Positions 41,192 to 49,178 of a stretch of DNA of 64,000 bases are shown here, one piece after another (the first letter of the stretch is position 1; every line of letters begins with the position of its first letter). Source of the stretch: CADEDH01 sp039029735. GTDB lineage: Bacteria > Actinomycetota > Acidimicrobiia > Acidimicrobiales > SZUA-35. Both the position numbers and the translations under genes were made by a program. The stretch is taken from contig JBCCFL010000018.1 of assembly GCA_039029735.1 (NCBI GenBank), positions 1 to 64,000 of the forward strand, written 5' to 3'. The notes below the pieces were generated by a model that worked only from the letters and a program-made list of their open reading frames with translations, was not told the origin of the DNA and searched no databases.

Positions 41192-42070
41192 ATGATCGAC
41201 ATCGGACGGGTCGGGATCTGGCAGGACGTGCTCAACCGGCATCCCGCCTCCATGGTGAGGGAGGCAGTCGCCGAGCTCGACGAAGCGGGCTGGCCAACGC
41301 TGTGGATCGCCGAGACGGTGAGCCGCGACCCGTTCGTGACCGCGTCGATGATGCTCGACGCCACCTCCTCGATGAAGGTCGCCACCGGGATCGCCTCGAT
41401 CTGGGCCCGTGACGCCATGACAACGACGAACGCGTCGATCACGCTGAACGAGGCCCACGACGGCCGGTTCCTCCTCGGCCTCGGCGTGAGCCACCACACC
41501 CTCACCGAGTGGGTACGCAAGCACGATTACTCCAAGCCGCTGTCCACGATGCGCACCTACCTGGAGCGCATGGATGCCTCGATGTTCCGCGGCGTGCAGC
41601 CGGCCGAACCGCCCAACCGCGTGCTCGCCGCTCTCGGTCCGAAGATGCTGGCCCTCTCGGCGGAGATGGCCGACGGCGCCCACCCCTACTTCGTGCCGGT
41701 GGAGCACACCGTCATCGCCCGCGAAGCGATCGGGCCCGACAAGCTTCTGGCCGTCGAGCAGATGGTGGTGCTCGAGTCCGATGCCGACACCGCACGATCG
41801 GTGGCCCGGCAGCACATGGAGGTGTACCTCGGCCTGCCGAACTACGCCAACAACTTGATGCGGATGGGCTTCTCCGAGGAGGAGATCACCGGTGCGTCCG
41901 ATCGGCTTGTGGATGCCATCGTGGCCTGGGGCGACATCGATGCCGTGGTGGGCCGCGTGAAGGCTCACCACGATGCAGGGGCCGACCACGTATGTGTGCA
42001 GGTGCTCCAAGCGGATGCGCAGGCGGTGCCCATGGAGGCCTGGCAACGGATCGGCGAGGCGCTGTTGTGA
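41192..42070 (+). CDS. LLM-class (luciferase-like) F420-dependent oxidoreductase
   Basis: The 292-residue protein belongs to the bacterial luciferase-like superfamily, in actinobacteria often F420-dependent. Evidence: DIGRVGIWQDVLNRHPASMVREAVAELDEAGWPTLWIAETVSRDPF, LDATSSMKVATGIASIWARDAMTTTNASITLNEAHDGRFLLGLGVSHH, and the C-terminal AHHDAGADHVCVQVLQAD. It resembles a predicted F420 subfamily (TIGR03620 type, from memory). The hydride acceptor is unknown. The leaderless signal TAGGTT sets ATG 41192 as the start. It overlaps the small membrane protein gene by 4 bp (GTGA), so these genes are translated as a unit. Confidence 0.82.
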   Translation: MIDIGRVGIWQDVLNRHPASMVREAVAELDEAGWPTLWIAETVSRDPFVTASMMLDATSSMKVATGIASIWARDAMTTTNASITLNEAHDGRFLLGLGVSHHTLTEWVRKHDYSKPLSTMRTYLERMDASMFRGVQPAEPPNRVLAALGPKMLALSAEMADGAHPYFVPVEHTVIAREAIGPDKLLAVEQMVVLESDADTARSVARQHMEVYLGLPNYANNLMRMGFSEEEITGASDRLVDAIVAWGDIDAVVGRVKAHHDAGADHVCVQVLQADAQAVPMEAWQRIGEALL

Positions 42071-42309
42071 GCATCGACGCCAGCACCATCACGCTGTTGA
42101 TCATGGGCGCCCTCGTGCTCGGTGCCCTCGCTGTGGTGCTCGACCGGGTGAACTTCCCACAGAAGCCCTTCCGTCCGAAGCGAATCCGCACTGGCACGCG
42201 GGGCGCGAGCCGCGACTGGACTGGAGCCCACATCCTCGATGAGGGCGAGGAGGTCCCGCGTGTGAGGCGTGGCGCACGCCGGAGCACCGGCGGAGACGAC
42301 GACGAATGA
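42067..42309 (+). CDS. Small coupled single-pass membrane protein (80 aa)
   Basis: This short gene starts at GTG 42067, overlapping the stop of the F420 oxidoreductase (GTGA), and ends overlapping the YihY start (ATGA, 42306-42309). The 80-residue product has one hydrophobic helix (ITLLIMGALVLGALAVVL, about 8-25), then a basic stretch (PKRIRTGTRGASRDW) and an acidic tail ending TGGDDDE. The positive-inside rule puts the C-terminus in the cytoplasm. Double translational coupling to its neighbours supports that it is real. I recognise no family. Because it starts with GTG it is easily missed. Confidence 0.75.
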   Translation: MSIDASTITLLIMGALVLGALAVVLDRVNFPQKPFRPKRIRTGTRGASRDWTGAHILDEGEEVPRVRRGARRSTGGDDDE

Positions 42310-43307
42310 GTGAATGGTGGACGGCGGCCAAGGCCCTCCCCAAGCGGGTGGGCCGCCACAACGTGGTGGTGATGGCGGCCGGCATCGCCTTCTACGGCCT
42401 CCTGGCTCTCGTTCCGACGTTGCTCGCCACCATCTCGATCTACGGCATCGTGAACCAGGGCAACGAGGACGGCATCCGCGAACAGATCGAGTCGGCTGCC
42501 GGTTCATTGGACGACACCACCCAGGCCTTCGTCGAGAGCCTCTTGCGCGACATCACCACCAGCAGCGGCAACGTGTTCGCGCTCGTGCTCAGCCTCGCCC
42601 TGGCCCTGTTCTCCTCGTCGGGTGCGGTCCAGAAACTGATGGTGGCCATCGCCCTCGCCTACGAGGCCGAGGAGACACGGGCGGCCTGGAAGATGCGGCT
42701 CCTCGCCTACGGGCTCACGGCCGGCGCCATCGTGGGCGTGGTGCTGATGGTGGGCGTGGTCGGTGTGATACCGGCCGTGTTGGCCAACGTGAGCCTCGGC
42801 GCAGCCGCCGAGGCCGCGATCACGATCCTGCAACTCCCGGTGTTCGCGCTGCTTTTCGCTGGTGGCCTCACGATCCTCTACCGCTACTCCCCCGATCGCA
42901 CCCCGGGCACCCGGTGGCTCAATCCCGGTGCGGTGCTGGCCACGGTGCTGTGGCTGCTGCTGGCCATCGCGTTCAGCGTCTACTCGTCGAACGTGGGCGG
43001 GATGCCGGCCTCCTACGGCCTGCTCGGGTCGGTGGCGGCGTTGATGATCTTCCTCCAGCTGACGGCACTGGCCGTGATCGTCGGAGCGGAGTTCAATGCG
43101 CTCGTCGAGGAAGCCCGGGCCGAGGCGCCCGAGCGGGCGCTACCAGGCCCCGGGGCCGATGCCATGACGCTCGCCACCGCCAGCGCGGCAGCCCAAGGCC
43201 GCACGGTCCGGCCCGGTCGCCCCGATGACGTCTTCGAGCCGATCGGGCTCGGCAAGGCGTTGCTCGGGCTCGTGGCCCTGATCGTGCTCGGCCGTAGTCA
43301 GCGCTGA
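42306..43307 (+). CDS. YihY/BrkB family inner-membrane protein
   Basis: The 333-residue polytopic protein shows the family N-terminus (LPKRVGRHNVVVMAAGIAFYGLLALVPTLLATISIYGIV), a second block LALALFSSSGAVQKLMVAIALAYEAEETR, and several more helices to residue 275 (GSVAALMIFLQLTALAVIVGAEFNALVEEA), with a cytoplasmic C-terminal extension and a last helix near 320. The family was once annotated as ribonuclease BN by mistake; its role is still unclear, with alternate-lipid-export or flippase ideas for some members. It overlaps the small membrane protein by 4 bp, so the two may form one complex. Confidence 0.88.
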   Translation: MSEWWTAAKALPKRVGRHNVVVMAAGIAFYGLLALVPTLLATISIYGIVNQGNEDGIREQIESAAGSLDDTTQAFVESLLRDITTSSGNVFALVLSLALALFSSSGAVQKLMVAIALAYEAEETRAAWKMRLLAYGLTAGAIVGVVLMVGVVGVIPAVLANVSLGAAAEAAITILQLPVFALLFAGGLTILYRYSPDRTPGTRWLNPGAVLATVLWLLLAIAFSVYSSNVGGMPASYGLLGSVAALMIFLQLTALAVIVGAEFNALVEEARAEAPERALPGPGADAMTLATASAAAQGRTVRPGRPDDVFEPIGLGKALLGLVALIVLGRSQR

Positions 43308-43354
43308 CGCAGGGCGGCACCAGGGCGGCAAGGGGCCGCGTTCGGCCCAGATCT

Positions 43355-43392
43355 GGGCCATTCGGACCATGGCATGGGCCGTTGGGACCATG
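43355..43392 (+). repeat. Direct repeat, 17 bp twice with a 21-bp period
   Basis: GGGCCATTCGGACCATG (43355-43371) and GGGCCGTTGGGACCATG (43376-43392) agree at 15 of 17 positions. Starts are 21 bp apart, two helical turns, which fits a regulator binding one DNA face. It lies upstream of the phosphodiester glycosidase gene. Confidence 0.75.
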
Positions 43393-43428
43393 CGTGTTGG
43401 TGCATGTCTGCCCATCGATCTGGATCGT

Positions 43429-43456
43429 TCGACATCTTACTTTCAGTGAGTATCCA
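43429..43456 (+). promoter_or_regulatory. Candidate promoter TCGACA-16-TATCCA
   Basis: A -35-like TCGACA (43429-43434) and a weak -10-like TATCCA (43451-43456) are 16 nt apart. The two arms of the inverted repeat 43435-43472 would lie in the spacer and over the transcription start. Confidence 0.35.
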
Positions 43457-43472
43457 ACCACTGAAAGTGAGA
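43435..43472 (+). promoter_or_regulatory. Inverted repeat, 14-nt arms, operator or leader hairpin
   Basis: TCTTACTTTCAGTG (43435-43448) faces CACTGAAAGTGAGA (43459-43472) around a 10-nt centre; 13 of 14 positions pair and the remaining one could be G-U in RNA. The right arm contains the only Shine-Dalgarno-like sequence (GTGAG) before TTG 43480. It could be a repressor operator or a hairpin that hides the ribosome-binding site. Confidence 0.7.
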
Positions 43473-43479
43473 TTCTCGT

Positions 43480-44607
43480 TTGCGGGTACTCGCCGTCCTC
43501 CTCGCACTCTTTTCGACCCTGACCGCATCACTCTCGTTCTCGAACACACTCGCGACCGCCGCCCCGCCGCCGCTCTCGATCACCTGCGATTCCACCGGAG
43601 CGCACACGGCCCGCCTCTACCGCACCCTCTTCGGCCGCCTGCCGGACGAAGGCGGTCTGGCCAACGGAGTCCGCCTCCGGCGCCGCGGCTACGCAGGCCA
43701 CCAGGTCGCCCACGTCATGATGCGGTCGAACGAGTACCGCCGGATCTACTCCGGCGTGAGCGACGCCGCCTTCGTCAACATCATCTACCGCAACCTCTTC
43801 GGCCGCACCGCCGACAGCAGCGGGCATGCGCACTGGCTCAGGGTGATCCAGAACCACGGCCGGCACCGGATGGTCGACTGGATCACGGCGTCGGGGGATG
43901 TGGCCCAGCGATGGCCCTACCGAACGTCCTCGGCCTGCCGGACGGGGGCCAGGCTCGGGCTCGTCGAGGTGGAACCCGGCCTCCTTGCTGGTCGTAACGG
44001 ATCGACGGTCACCGTGGTGGCCGACCGCACCCTCGTCGACTTCAACGCCGTCACCGGACGGCCCACCCATGCGTGGGCCGTGGGCGGCCATGTGGTGGCC
44101 AACGCCAACTGGTTCACCGATGGCGGCACACCGATCGGGCCGCTGGTGGCCCGCGGCACCTTGTCGGGCACGCGGGACAACTCGACCCGAGGCCAGATCA
44201 TCCGCCTCCGTCCAGGGTGCAACGGCGCCGGCCACAACCAATGGGCTCACGTGTGGATGGGGCAGACCTACCGACCCGGGCGCTGCGTCGAGGCGGCGGT
44301 GTCGGGCATCTCCATCGTGCACCAGGGGGTACGGGCCGACGCATTCCCCGGCATCAACCTGACGAACGGCTACACGAACAAGAGCAAGGCCCACAGCTTC
44401 ATCGGGATCAACGGGCAGGAAGTGGTGATCATCACCACCACGTCGATGACCACGCGACAGCTCGCCGACTACGCCATCTCGATCGGCGTCACCGAAGGCC
44501 TGATGCTCGACGGCGGCGGATCCACCCAGATCAAGACTCCAGCGGGATCGATCCACTCCGACCGCGCCGTCACCAGCTTCGTGGTCCTGAACTCCCGGAT
44601 GGCCTGA
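43480..44607 (+). CDS. Secreted DUF4214 plus phosphodiester glycosidase (NAGPA-like) protein
   Basis: The 375-residue product has a signal peptide (residues 1 to about 28, LAVLLALFSTLTASLSFSNTLATAA), a DUF4214 region (about 42-145) with two copies of LYRTLFGRLPDEGGLANG / IYRNLFGRTADSSGHAHW type, and a C-terminal phosphodiester glycosidase domain (about 165-375) with NANWF, SFIGINGQEVVIITT and GLMLDGGGSTQIK. Family enzymes cleave sugar-phosphodiester bonds, as the mammalian uncovering enzyme does; here the target may be a phosphoglycan of wall or capsule. The start must be TTG 43480: a stop codon lies in frame at 43468 and no other start precedes the signal peptide. A strong inverted repeat sits just upstream. 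Confidence 0.8.
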   Translation: MRVLAVLLALFSTLTASLSFSNTLATAAPPPLSITCDSTGAHTARLYRTLFGRLPDEGGLANGVRLRRRGYAGHQVAHVMMRSNEYRRIYSGVSDAAFVNIIYRNLFGRTADSSGHAHWLRVIQNHGRHRMVDWITASGDVAQRWPYRTSSACRTGARLGLVEVEPGLLAGRNGSTVTVVADRTLVDFNAVTGRPTHAWAVGGHVVANANWFTDGGTPIGPLVARGTLSGTRDNSTRGQIIRLRPGCNGAGHNQWAHVWMGQTYRPGRCVEAAVSGISIVHQGVRADAFPGINLTNGYTNKSKAHSFIGINGQEVVIITTTSMTTRQLADYAISIGVTEGLMLDGGGSTQIKTPAGSIHSDRAVTSFVVLNSRMA

Positions 44608-44662
44608 CCGCCGTGCCCCACACGAGCACAACGCCCGAAGAGTTCGCCCGCGAACTCCCGAA

Positions 44663-44681
44663 GGGCCCCCTCCGGGGGCCC
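44663..44681. terminator. Hairpin between convergent genes
   Basis: GGGCCCCC (44663-44670) pairs with GGGGGCCC (44674-44681) around TCC. It lies 56 nt after the glycosidase stop. No T-run follows. Confidence 0.5.
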
Positions 44682-44706
44682 GGCCCGAATGGCCTGACGA
44701 GGAGCG

Positions 44707-44730
44707 TGTCGCCAATCCGCCGTGGCGACA
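44707..44730. terminator. Hairpin between convergent genes
   Basis: TGTCGCCA (44707-44714) pairs perfectly with TGGCGACA (44723-44730) around an 8-nt loop, 4 nt from the stop of the minus-strand pseudoprotease gene. It probably serves that operon. Confidence 0.5.
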
Positions 44731-44733
44731 GCT

Positions 44734-45765
44734 TCAGTCCAGGGTGACTATGCCCTCGGCGCATGTGAGTACACGTGCGCAGAGGGCCGTCACTCCCGGA
44801 GCAGCCAAGACCTGACCGTGCTCCACGCCATAGGGCCGATAGGCGGTGGAGGCCAGACCCACCACGAGCCCGTCACCGGTCACCAACGGTCCACCCTCGA
44901 ACAGTGCCCCCACCGCAGCCGTGTGCTGCAGCCCGGTGACGGCCTGGTCGATCAGCAGACCGGGCGACGCCGTGGCACCCCGCCCGCCGACACCGCTCAC
45001 GGCGAACACCGGGAGACCGACGCTGTTCACCTGGGCGTCGTCGTCGGCGAGATCCAGCGGTGGGATCACCTCTCCGACGGTCACGATCGCCAGATCGTTC
45101 TGCACGTCCCACGCCCACAGCGACGCCGTGATCCGCTGCTCACCCTTCGACAACTCAATTGGTGGTGACGGCGTCACGGTGGAGGCCTCGACGAGGTCGT
45201 AGCTGGTCACCAGGGCGGTGCCGCCCGAGTGCGGGGCCACTGCGAATGCTGATCCCACCACGGCCACGCCATCGCTGTCACGGGTTTCGAGGGTCCACAC
45301 CGACCCGCCGACGATTCCTGGCAACGTCCGCACGCCCTGGGCTTCGGTGACCAGCTCGCCCAGCGGTGCCAGCTCGGCCCTGATGTCGGCGATCGAGTCG
45401 AGGCGGAGCTCGTCGAGCGAGGCAGTGGCGTCGGTGAACTGATCGTCGAAGGTCTCGACGAAGCGCGAAACGGCCTGTTCGTTCTGGGCCAGACGATTGT
45501 CGTAGTAGGCGTAGAACGCTGCACCGCTGAAGGCCGTACCGACCGCGAAAGCCAACAGCGTGAACGAGATGCCGATCACCGTCCGGGGCAGAATCCGGTG
45601 GGCCACTTTGGGCCTTCCCGGGCTGACGGGAACGAACCCGCGTCGGCGCCACCGCCGCACGGCGAGGCTGCGGCGTACCCGCCGCTGGGGCGCGACGAAC
45701 GGGGCGACACCACCCTTGCGGCGAGCGAACGGCGAACGGAATGTGCGGACGAGCGCGGTCATCAT
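44734..45765 (-). CDS. Membrane-anchored trypsin-fold protein lacking catalytic His and Ser (probable pseudoprotease)
   Basis: The 343-residue protein has a very basic cytoplasmic N-terminus (1-57), one membrane helix (about 61-83, TVIGISFTLLAFAVGTAFSGAAF), a short helical linker and a chymotrypsin-like domain (about 150-343). The fold is recognisable: VGSAFAVAPHSGGTALVTSYDLVEA, VQNDLAIVTV, and ALFEGGPLVTGDGLVVGLAS. Compared with HtrA-like proteases, the histidine of T-x-x-H-V-V is Asp190, the aspartate is kept (Asp224), and the serine of G-N-S-G-G-P-L is Glu290. It should therefore not cleave by the usual mechanism. It overlaps the PBP1A gene by 4 bp and is third in that operon, so a structural or regulatory role at the wall-synthesis site is likely. 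Confidence 0.75.
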   Translation of the reverse strand: MMTALVRTFRSPFARRKGGVAPFVAPQRRVRRSLAVRRWRRRGFVPVSPGRPKVAHRILPRTVIGISFTLLAFAVGTAFSGAAFYAYYDNRLAQNEQAVSRFVETFDDQFTDATASLDELRLDSIADIRAELAPLGELVTEAQGVRTLPGIVGGSVWTLETRDSDGVAVVGSAFAVAPHSGGTALVTSYDLVEASTVTPSPPIELSKGEQRITASLWAWDVQNDLAIVTVGEVIPPLDLADDDAQVNSVGLPVFAVSGVGGRGATASPGLLIDQAVTGLQHTAAVGALFEGGPLVTGDGLVVGLASTAYRPYGVEHGQVLAAPGVTALCARVLTCAEGIVTLD

Positions 45766-48080
45766 TGCTCCTGAGCGCTGGTCGAACCGGGGGGACCGGT
45801 CGTGGTGGGACTACCCGCGGCGGGATTCTGGCCGGCGGGCGGAGTGGACGAGGCCGACTGGCTACCGGTGACAGCGGCGCTGCTGCCCTCGGTCGGCTCC
45901 GGTTCGGGGAGAGCGATCGGCGGTTCGGGCTGCACCGGCTCAGGGAGGGCAGGCACGGCCGGTATGAGGCGAACTTCGCAGCTCTGGCCGTCGCAGTCCG
46001 AGGCCAACCCGCCGCGAGGCGAGCGCGGACCGGCAACGGTGATCTCCTCCTCCTGGTCGGCCACCACCGCGCGGCGACGATCACCGTCGGACGACGTCTG
46101 GGATGGAGGCACGATCTCGGCCGGCTCGGGGAACGGCTCCACCGGCGTGCCAGCGGTGGCCGCCACCATGTACTGCTGCCAGGCGATCGCCGGATGCGAC
46201 CCGCCGGTCACGTTGCCGACACCGTTGATGTTCTGCAGCGGCCGGAGCGCATCGGCGTGGCCCATCCACACTGCGGTCGAGACCGACGGGGTGTAGCCAA
46301 CGAACCAGGCGGCACGATAACTCTGGCCGGTGCCGGTCTTGCCGGCCACGGGTCGATCGGTGAGCTGGGCCCGCTGGCCGGTGCCGCTCTCCACCACGCC
46401 GACCAGCACGTCGGTCACGTTGTCGGCCACGATCGGGTCCACCACCTGCTCGCCAGCCTGATTGGTGTTGTCGATCAACACGTTGCCGTCGGCGTCGATC
46501 ACCCGCAGCACACCGGTGGGCGGCACCCGCTGGCCGCGATTCGCGAACGTGCCGTAGGCGGACGCCATCTCCAATGTGGAACTCTCGGCGGCGCCGAGGG
46601 CGAGCGAGGCCCCGTAGCCGGCATCGGGGTCGAGCCGATCCAGCCCGAGCCGGCGGGCGAACTCCACGGTGTCGGCCACCCCGACGTCGAGCACGAGCTG
46701 GGCGAACACCGTGTTGACCGACGCCCGCATCGCGTCGCGCAGGGTGATGCGACCGCGGTTGGCGTGGTCGTAGTTGGAGATCGTGCACTGGCCCGAGCAT
46801 CCGGGGACGGTCCACGACGCCGGTGCGGCGTAGCGGGTGTCGGGATCCATGCCTTTCTCGAATGCCGCTGCCATGACCAGCGGCTTGAACGAGCTACCAG
46901 GCTGAAATCCGGTGGAGCCACCGATCGCCAGGTTCACCTGGCTGCCCTCGTGATCACGACCGCCCACCATGGCCTTGACGTGCCCAGTGGACGGTTCCAG
47001 TGACACCAGGGCCATCTCCAGTGGATACTCGGTGCCCACCAGCCGCTCGGCCACCGACCGCTCGGCCACGGCCTGGAGGCTGGGGTCGATGGTGGTCTCG
47101 ATCGTGAGGCCGCCGCGGTAGAGCAGGTCGGGCCCGAGCTGGTCGAGCAACTCGGCCTCCACCCAGTCGACGAAGAAGGGGTGGTCGATCGCCCCCTTGA
47201 GCGGGCGGGCAGCCAGCACTGTCACCGACGGGGACGGCTTGGCCCCCTGCTCGGGAAGCCATAGGTGCCGGGCCATCTCCCGCTCGTAGTCGGCATCGTC
47301 CAGATAGCCCTGCTCCCGCATCGCCGTCAGTACCACTCGTCGGCGCTGTTCGGCGGCGTCGAGGTCGTTGCGGGGGGACAGCCGTGTGGGGGCTTGGATG
47401 ATTCCGGCCAGCGTCGCCGCCTCCGAGACGTCGAGCTCACGAACGTCTTTGGCGAAATAGACCTCGGCGGCGGCACCGATCCCATAGGCGCCCTCCCCGA
47501 AGTACGACGTGGTGAGGTAGCCGTGAAGGATCGCCGACTTCGTCGCCCGTTTCTCCAGTTCGACTGCGAGCAGCGCCTCGTTGAGCTTGCGCTCGAACGT
47601 ACGCTCGTTGGTGAGATAGATGTTCTTGATGTACTGCTGGGTGATGGTGGAGCCGCCCTGCACCACCTGGCCGACCTCGAGGTTGATTCGAGCCGCGCGG
47701 CCGATGCCCTCGAAGTCAACGCCCTGGTGCTGCCAGAAGCGCTGATCCTCGATTGCGATCACCGCATCGCGCACCACGTCGGGTATCTGGCTGAGCGGCA
47801 CGTCGCTGGACCGGTCGAACCCCCGGAACACCGCGATCTGACGGCCCTGCGAGTCGAACACCTCGGACGGCACCGCGCTGATCTGGGGTCGTTCTTCGGG
47901 CAGGTCGGCGGTCGGCACCGGCACGTAGATCAAGGTTCCGACGGCCACGGCGGCCGCCACCGGGGGCGCGATCAACCCCACCACGGCAACGGCCACGACG
48001 AGGCGGAGGCCACCGAGCACGAGAGCGTCGAGGCGCCCCGACCACCGATCGGCCAATCGACGCGGAGAGAGATCAGCCAT
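45762..48080 (-). CDS. Class A penicillin-binding protein (glycosyltransferase-transpeptidase)
   Basis: The 772-residue bifunctional enzyme polymerises and cross-links peptidoglycan. After a membrane helix (about 25-53) comes the GT51 domain with Glu111 in AIEDQRFWQHQGVDFEGIGRA, then GGSTITQQYIKN and the KLNEALLAVELEK segment. The transpeptidase domain has the active-site serine Ser396 (GSSFK, SxxK), Ser454 (ASVNT, SxN) and Lys581 (GKTGTGQ, KTG). A Pro/Glu/Ser/Thr-rich tail of about 120 residues follows, with a CDGQSCEV pair in it. It starts with ATG 48080, overlapping the upstream gene by 8 bp, and overlaps the pseudoprotease by 4 bp. Both enzymatic centres look complete. Confidence 0.95.
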   Translation of the reverse strand: MADLSPRRLADRWSGRLDALVLGGLRLVVAVAVVGLIAPPVAAAVAVGTLIYVPVPTADLPEERPQISAVPSEVFDSQGRQIAVFRGFDRSSDVPLSQIPDVVRDAVIAIEDQRFWQHQGVDFEGIGRAARINLEVGQVVQGGSTITQQYIKNIYLTNERTFERKLNEALLAVELEKRATKSAILHGYLTTSYFGEGAYGIGAAAEVYFAKDVRELDVSEAATLAGIIQAPTRLSPRNDLDAAEQRRRVVLTAMREQGYLDDADYEREMARHLWLPEQGAKPSPSVTVLAARPLKGAIDHPFFVDWVEAELLDQLGPDLLYRGGLTIETTIDPSLQAVAERSVAERLVGTEYPLEMALVSLEPSTGHVKAMVGGRDHEGSQVNLAIGGSTGFQPGSSFKPLVMAAAFEKGMDPDTRYAAPASWTVPGCSGQCTISNYDHANRGRITLRDAMRASVNTVFAQLVLDVGVADTVEFARRLGLDRLDPDAGYGASLALGAAESSTLEMASAYGTFANRGQRVPPTGVLRVIDADGNVLIDNTNQAGEQVVDPIVADNVTDVLVGVVESGTGQRAQLTDRPVAGKTGTGQSYRAAWFVGYTPSVSTAVWMGHADALRPLQNINGVGNVTGGSHPAIAWQQYMVAATAGTPVEPFPEPAEIVPPSQTSSDGDRRRAVVADQEEEITVAGPRSPRGGLASDCDGQSCEVRLIPAVPALPEPVQPEPPIALPEPEPTEGSSAAVTGSQSASSTPPAGQNPAAGSPTTTGPPGSTSAQEQ

Positions 48081-49173
48081 CGCCGTCCTCGGTCGTCGTT
48101 GTCGATGTTGTCGACGTGGTGGAGGCTGTTGACGATGTGGTGGGGTTGACCACGGGCAGTGCCGTCGTGGACGGAACCGTGAGCACGGCGCCGATCTGAT
48201 GCACCGGCTCGGAGGCGGGGCCCGGTGCCGCGCCGGGCGAGCCCGACGCGTCGGTTCCGGTGTCGGGGTCGTCCGCAGCGTCGGCGGGCGCGGGGGCCGC
48301 GGGTGGCGGAGGCTTCAGGCATCCCGGCAGCGAGAAGGTGGCCTGGAGGTCGTCGATACGCACGACACCCGAGTTCGCGCCGACGCCCTCACACGAGAAG
48401 GTGAAGCGGGCAACGCCCTCGGCGTCAGTGGTCACGGTCGGCTCGGCCACCAACCCCGGCCCGGCCACAACGAGGGCAACCTCGCTGTTGCGCACGCCAA
48501 CCACTTGCACCACGCCGTCGGCGCCGACGAACCGGCGGCTCACGGTCACAGCCACCACCGCACGACCGCCGAGCTGGACGTCGCCACGGTGGGTGAAGCT
48601 CAGGTCGGGCGTGGGGTCGATCGGCCCCACAGGAAGCGTGAGCTGGCGATCGGTGTCGTCGTTGACGAACAGCACCATCGACTCGGCCATCGTGAGTTCG
48701 CCGTCCACCCAGGCCCGGACGCGGTACCGGCCGCCCACGATGCCACCGAGAGACCACGTGCCGTCGGGGTTCGTGTCGACGTCGAGATCGGCGATGCCCC
48801 GGTTCGAGTGCCGTTCGACCCGAACCGTGGCCCCAGCCACCGGCCCGTCGGGGCCCACGACGGTGCCAGCGAGGGAACTCGTACCGCCGCGGATGCGAGC
48901 AGAGCCGGCGCCCAGGCCGGCGAGACTCTCCTGGGTGAGCATCGGATGGAGCGTGCGGGTGTCGACGGCTGGGTCGAGCGCGAACGGCGACGGCGGCACG
49001 ACCGTGCGCTCGTGGTCGAGGCTCAGGCCTCGAAGCTGCACGGGCACGGGCTCGTGGTCGGTGCGATAGGCGGCGAGCACAGGTTCGTGGCGGGTCCAGA
49101 CGTACGCGAGCGCGCCGAGCAGTGCCAGGGCGAGGGCGGGTTTGACCAGGCGCACGAAAGGCCAATCGGCCAC
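48073..49173 (-). CDS. Membrane-anchored carboxypeptidase-regulatory-like (beta-sandwich) protein
   Basis: The 366-residue protein begins with one membrane helix (about 10-27, VKPALALALLGALAYVWT) and is mostly outside the cell. SSLAGTVVGPDGPVAGATVRVERHSN ... PDGTWSLGGIVGGRYRVRAW (about 98-160) is a carboxypeptidase-regulatory-like (CarboxypepD_reg/prealbumin-like) fold. A second Ig-like sandwich follows with FSCEG and LPGC cysteines that could pair. The C-terminus is Pro/Ala-rich and then a Thr/Ser run (STTSTTSTTTTEDGDG). It starts with GTG 49173 and overlaps the PBP1A gene by 8 bp, so it leads the operon. The role is probably structural or binding in wall growth. Confidence 0.75.
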   Translation of the reverse strand: MADWPFVRLVKPALALALLGALAYVWTRHEPVLAAYRTDHEPVPVQLRGLSLDHERTVVPPSPFALDPAVDTRTLHPMLTQESLAGLGAGSARIRGGTSSLAGTVVGPDGPVAGATVRVERHSNRGIADLDVDTNPDGTWSLGGIVGGRYRVRAWVDGELTMAESMVLFVNDDTDRQLTLPVGPIDPTPDLSFTHRGDVQLGGRAVVAVTVSRRFVGADGVVQVVGVRNSEVALVVAGPGLVAEPTVTTDAEGVARFTFSCEGVGANSGVVRIDDLQATFSLPGCLKPPPPAAPAPADAADDPDTGTDASGSPGAAPGPASEPVHQIGAVLTVPSTTALPVVNPTTSSTASTTSTTSTTTTEDGDG

Positions 49174-49178
49174 AACGG

